From positions 2,103,001 to 2,167,000 of the forward strand of contig WPIO01000019.1 in assembly GCA_009760855.2 (NCBI GenBank): a DNA stretch of 64,000 nt, written 5' to 3'. This DNA comes from Cristatella mucedo (lineage: Eukaryota; Bryozoa; Phylactolaemata; Cristatellidae). Positions 59,801 to 64,000 of the stretch are shown here, piece after piece. The notes under the pieces are model-generated. The model ran no database searches and had not been told where the DNA came from. It saw nothing but the letters and a program-made list of their open reading frames with translations. How positions within the stretch are numbered: the first letter of the stretch is position 1; every line of letters starts with the position of its first letter. A program made the translations under genes and the position numbers.

Positions 59801-62800
59801 TGCAGTAACAACAAAGGATCACCCACCGCAGGATTCGAACCCGCGACCTCGGTACCGAGGTCATGAAAAGCAGCCACCTTACATACTGTGCCATCACGGC
59901 TCACCATACGCAGCCTACAGCTGAATGCTTCCCTAAGTAATGCAAAGGTCAGAAATTGTTGCTGCCATTTTTGTCAATTGATGCTCAGGTATGAGCAGAT
60001 TCGTGTAAACTGATGCCAATTATGTCACGTCATTTACATATCACTTAAGGACTTGACAGCCAGGAGCTATGTGAGGGCAATCGTATCCAAGAGACCCTAC
60101 CTAAAATCTTTACCAGATAGAACTTGTTGCAAGATAAAAACCGAATAGATTGTACGGTACTCAAAAGCACATGGACAAAATCAATGCAACAAGCAAAATC
60201 AATGCAACAAGCAGACTCTTGAAGAAAACATCAAAGTAACAGTCGATGCCTTGCAATGCTTGAACATCTTCTACATGTTAAGCGCAGCTCCCCTTGAAAA
60301 GCATGAGTAATCTCTGATACAAGTTGTCAATACTAGCATGTTTGGCCTGATTCCCATAACTGGCTATATAGTTCCCTAACACTCAACTGCTGCATGCCGG
60401 TTCAATCCTGGAAAAGCTTCGATACCATCTAGCAGGCACACATCGTAGACTAATCCCGTGAGGTATGACCAGGCCTGGTCTTTCCTCCTCGGGAGACAGT
60501 GTTTTGAGCTGGGGATGCTGCTTGACCTGCAGTAGGCATGTGTATCAAAGCAATCGATTGTAACATGTACGATAGCTAGCAGATTTCCTTCGACAGGAAA
60601 GCGGTCTGCCATCCTGGTTTAATTAATATCATATCCTAACAAAATAACTTGCTCGGTATTAGCCAACCTCCAAGTCGCAGTGCAGCCTAAACTCCACGTG
60701 GCCAGAGCCTAGTTAGTTTAGTCTTGGTCTTACGTTGATCAAGAATATCCCAGACAAAAGTGATGCGTCGCCGACGTCTCAATGCTTAACCTATGTGTTA
60801 TTAACCGGGATTTATAGAGCTCCACCTCCAATATGGTTCACTTTAGCACAACAACAAGGATACAAGGATGGTGGCTTAACTCTCAAAATATGCTCAGGCA
60901 GCATGTCTCCTATTTCATCTGAACAAAATATGTGCATCCTATTGTAAAGTGATCTTTCACTAGACGACCGCATCAGCTCCACAGTTATGTCTACCTACTT
61001 TCTGCTACATAACATTGCTAAAATTCGGGATCGCTTAGACAGGGATACTACATCCAAGTTAGTACATGCATTTGTATAATTCACTGCTTGCAGGCCTACT
61101 AGTCTATGGAATCAGGTGCTTGTGGTTGGTAAAAAACTCTGCAGCTAAGCTTGTCTATCATGGGCGTCACAATCGCCACAATACACTACTTCTTGCCGAC
61201 CTGCACTGGCTCCCAATCACGCAGCGTGCCAACTTCAAGGCTTTGGCAATCACTTTTAGGTTTTTCCTCAATGCTAGCTCCAGCCTGCCCATGAGATCTA
61301 CTCCCCAACCAGGCCAGGCATCGTACTGTCACTCTTCTGACTCAAATCGTTTAGCTATGCATCGAACCAACCTGAAATCCATTGAAGACCGTGCCTTTAG
61401 TTCATATGCTCCCAAAGCCTGAAACTCACTTCCGACTTGCGTCACGACATCCCCTGACTTGACCACGCTTAAAAAGAAGCTGCAAACGTAGCGGTTCCTC
61501 ACAGCATTAGTTGAATCCTTGTCATTTTTCCTTTGTGACCTTACGTGCACTGACACCGTGCCTGCTACCACTAACCTTATTACGTACGTACTCAAGCTAG
61601 GATCGATTGGTACGAGCTAAAATAATCAGGGTATTTTAGTCAATGGACAGTCAGTTATGCTCTGTTTACACTCTTTTACGCTTGTATTGAGTATTCCTAG
61701 CTAGTTAAACATCAGCAGTAAACGGTAGGCTACCTGGGCGAGTAAAAGCATGCTTAGCCAGAGGAGCAAACGCTTTAGAACATAATCAAGCTACATATTT
61801 TCAATTAGTGAAGGTAGGTCATGTCATATAAGGGATTGAGCAGACGTGGCAAGATATTTTCTGCCAACGGTTTCAATATCAAGGTTCTTAAGGTTTTGCA
61901 CTTTGACGGCAATTTTTTTCGATAGTGAAGGGAATACATATTGCAGAGAGAAAGCGATCCACGTGCTGTGTCAGATGAGCAGAAGTTGGTAGCAGTAGAA
62001 ATGACTACACACAATCGAAGGATATCTGGTCGTGAGTGCAACCTTTGATGTACAGATAAGTGGGACCAAGCACATGAGCCAAGAGAGGAATGATGAATCA
62101 TCCAGGGACCAAAATTCGGCACATCCAGGTCAGTTGGGTTATCGAACTGAACGTTAAAACCCGGAAAGAAAAGAAAAAGTAAGAAAAGAATAGAAAAGTA
62201 AGAGAAAGTGACAATTTCGGGAGCACAGAATTGAAATGAGACTAAAAGAATCTTAAAATATTAGGGGTTATAAGATAATTAAGGGCATTCTGTGCATAGG
62301 TTATAAGAGTAGGGGCTTAGCAGGCTTGATTAACTATTATGACAGATTCATTGCAGTGCTTGAGTGTGAGCAGTCTTGAAACAATTCAAGAAATACTGAA
62401 GATATGTCTCTTACCCCCTCCCCTCTCTTCCTTCAACTGCTCTTCCTTCAGGGAAACACCTCATTCAAGTACCCTGGCAAATGCAGCAGCAGCATCTAGG
62501 AATGCATTTGAATGGAAAGAGGGGAGCGCTAATAGGCGCTTGCACGACAGTACCGAATAGTGAGGAGGTAACTAAGAGCCTGCAAAGCTATAGTGGCATA
62601 CCACTCGGGCTCCGGAGCACATGACGAGAAAATGGAGGCTATGAAAGCGTGTGCCGTAAAGACGGCTGGCAGATACAGCAAGCATTGAATGTCGACAAAA
62701 AATAATCTCTTGCCGGCCATAGACAGAGCAAACAGACGAGCCTTAAACATAAAAAAAAATCCTAGCTGATTAAACAGCCTCTTTTTGTATAGAGACAGAA

Positions 62801-64000
62801 GAGCCTTTACGGCTATCACCACCGCTTGCAGTGGCGATAAAGGATCGCCCACCACAGGAATCGAACTCACGACCTCGGTACCGAGGTCGTGAAAGCAACC
62901 GCCTTACCTAGTGTGCCATCACGGCTCACCACATAAATAATACAACATATATATATATATATATATATATGTCCCTATCAGATTCCGAGTTCGATGCTGG
63001 GCAGGGACTGGTCAATGCATGTGGCAGAAAGCAGAAAGGCTGAGCATGCATTATACTAATAATAATAACAATAACAGTGATAACAATAAGTGCCATAAGA
63101 GAAATGAATCTCTATTTACAGCTTACATATGCTTTACAACTTACTGAAAGGGAAGCAATTACCAATAGGTATTGAAAAGGAAGGTATCCTGCTTAGGCAA
63201 GCATGCAAAAGCACTCAACTGCATACCTCTCTCCCACTACGTGTTGTCACGCAGGTTACTTCCATTATGAAAAGCAGAGCTCGGTCGATGCGACATACGT
63301 GTATGCACCAAGCCTAAATGCAATACAACTCAAAGAAGAAGTTGCAAACCCTCAAGCACGTTACGAATGTGCACAGGTCTTACCGGTACCGAGTGTCCCG
63401 GTATGTCTATCACACTGCCGTCGGCTGCAAAGCGGCCAATACGAGGACCCAGGAAAATTGCTCCAACAAAAGCAGCGGTGCCGCCGAGCAGGTGCACAAC
63501 ACCACTTCCCGAGAAATCCTGAAATGAGCATAGGGAGCTTGCTGCTGCTGCAGCAGCAGACATGACCAGCAGATGACAGAAAGTGCGAGTGACGATGCAC
63601 GGAGCTTCGAGGGGGCAGGCAGCATGCATGCATGCTGTACCTGGAAGCTGACACCGTCGATGACCGTGTGATTATCGGCTAGCCAGCCCCCGATCCCATT
63701 CCCGTCGCTGTTTGAGTACCACGCCCAGCGGCTCACAATAGGATAAATGAACGCTGCAACAGCAACAACAAAAAGGAACGAGGCATAAACTGGACGTCTT
63801 GCGGCCTTCATTCAACTTGCAGCCTGAGCACGGTCAGACTACCGCAACTGGCATTATTTTGGAAAGACTAGAGCCAGAGCGCAACTGAGTTCAAGTGGGG
63901 ACACGGCACACGCTAGTAAGTCGGCTCACCAGTCAGCAGGCTGCTGTACACGAGGTACGCATAGAAGTTACATCGCTCCGCCAGAGCTCCCGACACGATA
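49465..64000 (-). CDS. amt: Ammonium transporter (AMT/AmtB family), 3' part of a multi-exon gene
   Basis: Encodes a plasma-membrane ammonium channel/transporter. Exons on the minus strand, in order: 64000-63930 (continues beyond the window), 63753-63641, 63518-63384, 59122-58925, 58584-58383, 56442-56348, 52579-52453, 49583-49465. Every intron is GT-AG and the phases (1,0,0,0,1,0,1) keep one frame for about 350 residues. Family landmarks appear in the right order: [76 protein letters not shown]. The Asp of DFSG and the His of VVH match AmtB D160 and H168, and the His of VHF matches H318. The first two or three membrane segments and the signal region lie outside the window. Intron sizes are about 176, 122, 4261, 340, 1940, 3768 and 2869 bp; the long ones are filled with retroelement debris. 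The exact C-terminus is uncertain. I see no disabling change, so I infer a functional gene. Confidence 0.93.
50000..50470 (-). mobile_element. LINE-1 copy F, 3' half
   Basis: Terminal tail at 50000-50060, then the 3' untranslated and C-terminal coding part ([20 protein letters not shown], near 50380-50440). A LINE-2 insertion at 50466-50968 separates it from its other half at 50972-51425. Confidence 0.78.
50466..50968 (+). mobile_element. LINE-2 fragment inserted in LINE-1 copy F
   Basis: Encodes the C-terminal part [20 protein letters not shown], then [15 protein letters not shown], a different sequence from LINE-1 at the same place. It ends with the LINE-2 3' block and GAGATACATTAG. Confidence 0.8.
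50972..51425 (-). mobile_element. LINE-1 copy F, 5' half
   Basis: Continues copy F beyond the LINE-2 insertion: [19 protein letters not shown] (near 51000-51060) and [20 protein letters not shown] (near 51300-51350), with frame breaks. Confidence 0.78.
52011..52100 (+). repeat. Minisatellite-like stretch in an AMT intron
   Basis: Irregular repeats of CACTACAGTCAAG, TCATCCTTAC and CTTACTCACACC. Confidence 0.65.
52453..52579 (-). CDS. amt: AMT exon, last membrane helix
   Basis: 127 bp, phase 0 to 1. It encodes [15 protein letters not shown] and onward to [11 protein letters not shown], matching the final AMT helix and the start of the cytoplasmic tail. The acceptor follows TTTTTTCTTTTTAG; the donor is AAG|GTATCA. 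Confidence 0.88.
53071..53174 (+). mobile_element. LINE-2 3' end, in AMT intron
   Basis: AAGCCGCTTAGGCTGTGAGT, AAAACTCTCCTGTGTAACAC and GATACATTACATTAC: the terminal 100 bp of the family. Confidence 0.75.
53250..53990 (+). mobile_element. LINE-1 fragment, degraded, in AMT intron
   Basis: AAATCTCCTGAAGCTTAACG, the CACTGTCAAGTTGGCCTCC region and [20 protein letters not shown] (near 53632-53690) follow LINE-1 order. It ends in an eroded 3' terminus near 53990. Confidence 0.65.
54085..55190 (-). mobile_element. LINE-2 fragment with reverse transcriptase part, in AMT intron
   Basis: The longest LINE-2 piece. Minus strand shows a reverse transcriptase core with [15 protein letters not shown] (near 55170) and an altered catalytic box YAADAQLYL (near 55060), then [20 protein letters not shown], and the family 3' end with a TACAT-type tail. 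Frame breaks throughout; not functional. Confidence 0.75.
55306..55445 (-). mobile_element. LINE-1 3' end, degraded, in AMT intron
   Basis: AATAATAACAACAACAATAA tail, TAAATCTCTCTTCATAGGCG and a TTGGTTAGCGATAGCATGCA stretch like the LINE-1 3' untranslated region. Confidence 0.55.
55870..56025 (+). mobile_element. Divergent SINE-1-like element
   Basis: Has an A-box-like GGTGCCCAGGGGTAAGCT, a B box GCGGGTTCAAGTCC, then CAGCAGACAATACTTTATTA and an end GATTGCTGAATCGGCG that mirror the SINE-1 layout at low similarity. Confidence 0.5.
56110..56217 (+). mobile_element. LINE-1 3' end, in AMT intron
   Basis: GCAAATGTAAAGCACCTAG, terminal stem-loop and an ATTATTATT-type tail. It lies downstream of the 56348-56442 exon of the minus-strand AMT gene. 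Confidence 0.75.
56348..56442 (-). CDS. amt: AMT exon with the second pore histidine
   Basis: 95 bp, phase 1 to 0. The split codon gives [16 protein letters not shown], whose His matches AmtB H318, and the exon runs on to GDRRSGQ. Acceptor TTGTAG, donor GTGAGC. It joins the next exon in frame without needing another exon, as judged from the usual spacing between this segment and the last membrane helix. Confidence 0.9.
56789..56822 (+). repeat. (AG)n microsatellite in an AMT intron
   Basis: About 17 AG units. Confidence 0.95.
57845..57962 (+). mobile_element. LINE-1 3' end, in AMT intron
   Basis: ATTCGATCGTGTTTCC, then GCAAATGTAAAGCATC and GAGGGCGCTC with an AT-rich tail; close to the copy at 4760-4922. 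Confidence 0.75.
58383..58584 (-). CDS. amt: AMT exon
   Basis: 202 bp, phase 0 to 1. It encodes a stretch beginning [11 protein letters not shown], then [20 protein letters not shown], a conserved AMT segment, and ends IDDPLDAVA. Acceptor GTTTTTGCAG, donor GTGAGT. Confidence 0.92.
58828..58911 (+). repeat. 42 bp tandem duplication in an AMT intron
   Basis: Copies at 58828-58869 and 58870-58911, containing GAAGTAGTAATAGCAGAGAG, nearly identical and 13 bp past the donor of the 58925-59122 exon. Confidence 0.9.
58925..59122 (-). CDS. amt: AMT exon with the [10 protein letters not shown] motif
   Basis: 198 bp, 66 codons, phase 0 to 0. It continues directly from PGHSVP with [20 protein letters not shown], the region holding the second gate Phe (AmtB F215) and the following Ser (S219). 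The acceptor follows CTCGTTTTTTCAG and the donor is a consensus GTAAGT. Where AmtB has Trp 212 this protein has Phe. Confidence 0.92.
59740..59904 (-). mobile_element. SINE-1 copy f, in an AMT intron
   Basis: Full-length minus-strand copy inside the 4.26 kb AMT intron. An 18 bp palindrome (59845-59862) lies just upstream of the B box GGGTTCGAATCC. Confidence 0.85.
60945..61580 (+). mobile_element. LINE-1 fragment, in AMT intron
   Basis: CTAGACGACCGCATCAGCTC, the [15 protein letters not shown] stretch (61127-61170), [19 protein letters not shown] and [16 protein letters not shown] in LINE-1 order, ending in 3' untranslated-like sequence. Confidence 0.75.
61590..62160 (-). mobile_element. LINE-1 fragment, endonuclease to reverse-transcriptase linker, in AMT intron
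   Basis: Matches 30110-30680 of copy A: AGGATCGATTGGTACGAGCT, GGACAGTCAGTTATGCTCTG and TATCTGGTCGTGAGTGCAAC. Orientation is opposite to the fragment at 60945-61580. Confidence 0.65.
62762..62929 (-). mobile_element. SINE-1 copy g, in an AMT intron
   Basis: Best-preserved SINE-1 here: A box TAGGTAAGGCGGTTGC, a perfect 24 bp palindrome at 62868-62891, B box GAGTTCGATTCC, body and GGATTT tail. It lies in the same AMT intron as copy f. Confidence 0.87.
62945..62970 (+). repeat. (TA)n microsatellite
   Basis: About 12 TA units directly after SINE-1 copy g. Confidence 0.93.
63053..63190 (-). mobile_element. LINE-1 3' end, degraded, in AMT intron
   Basis: AATAATAATAACAATAACAG tail followed by GAGAAATGAATCTC and TTACAGCTTACATATGC, a weak match to the LINE-1 terminus. 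Confidence 0.5.
63384..63518 (-). CDS. amt: AMT exon with the DFSGSGVVH pore motif
   Basis: 135 bp, 45 codons, phase 0 to 0. It starts [13 protein letters not shown], carrying the Asp and pore His equivalent to AmtB D160 and H168, and continues [12 protein letters not shown] to PGHSVP. Acceptor TTTCAG, donor GTAAGA. Confidence 0.93.
63641..63753 (-). CDS. amt: AMT exon
   Basis: 113 bp. The acceptor follows a T-rich tract ending CAG; its first two bases complete the split Ala codon, giving the conserved [11 protein letters not shown] stretch. The exon ends GVSFQ at an AG|GTACAG donor, phase 0. Confidence 0.9.
63930..64000 (-). CDS. amt: AMT exon (first in window, 5' partial)
   Basis: Encodes [20 protein letters not shown] followed by LLT and the first base of an Ala codon. 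SGALAER is a conserved AMT signature. The exon ends in phase 1 at a donor reading G|GTGAGC. The 5' boundary is outside the window. Confidence 0.88.

Noticed and set aside
62762-62929. A genuine tRNA gene
   Set aside because: A and B boxes are present, but the acceptor stem does not close and the unit recurs at many sites with a shared non-tRNA body, so it is a SINE.

Overview
The window looks like nuclear DNA of an invertebrate animal. The one protein gene I can support is split by GT-AG introns. It encodes an AMT/AmtB-type ammonium transporter of the kind kept by many invertebrates. The rest is dominated by non-LTR retrotransposons with CR1/L2-like 3' ends, SINEs with tRNA-like heads, microsatellites and diverged satellite DNA. 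There are no operons, bacterial signals or CRISPR arrays. I cannot assign a phylum from sequence alone.

Layout. 1-7250 is mostly GC-rich, CpG-dense DNA with trinucleotide and dinucleotide tracts and three short perfect hairpins; no gene is resolved. 7258-10000 holds a degraded LINE (here LINE-1, a label for this window only, not mammalian L1) split by a SINE. 10000-16240 is mostly anonymous DNA with one SINE and one LINE-1 tail. 16239-17720 holds a LINE-2 3' end and a decayed hAT (ZMYM1-like) transposase. 19760-22735 is a composite satellite-like block: roughly 165-175 bp monomers with hints of higher-order arrangement, bounded by about 280 bp in inverted orientation. 22960-25850 is GC-rich and anonymous. 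28030-30990 is the best LINE-1 copy (partial endonuclease plus reverse transcriptase, two in-frame stops, one damaged catalytic motif). 33540-34330 is a GC-rich block with a long CCG tract. 34800-37950 contains an unnamed dispersed repeat in inverted orientation, LINE-1 pieces and several SINEs. 38-49 kb is anonymous DNA with scattered LINE fragments.

49465-64000, minus strand, is the 3' part of the ammonium transporter gene: eight exons, with the 5' exons beyond position 64000. All exon junctions keep frame, and the pore residues that can be seen are conserved, so the gene looks functional. Its large introns carry LINE-1, LINE-2 and SINE debris.

The mobile elements fit together. SINE-2 carries the same 3' stem-loop as LINE-1, so LINE-1 was probably its replication partner. 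Nested insertions give a relative order: SINE-2 into LINE-1, LINE-2 into LINE-1, LINE-1 tail into LINE-2, SINE-1 into LINE-1. Most other open reading frames in the window are chance frames in GC-rich or purine-rich sequence.
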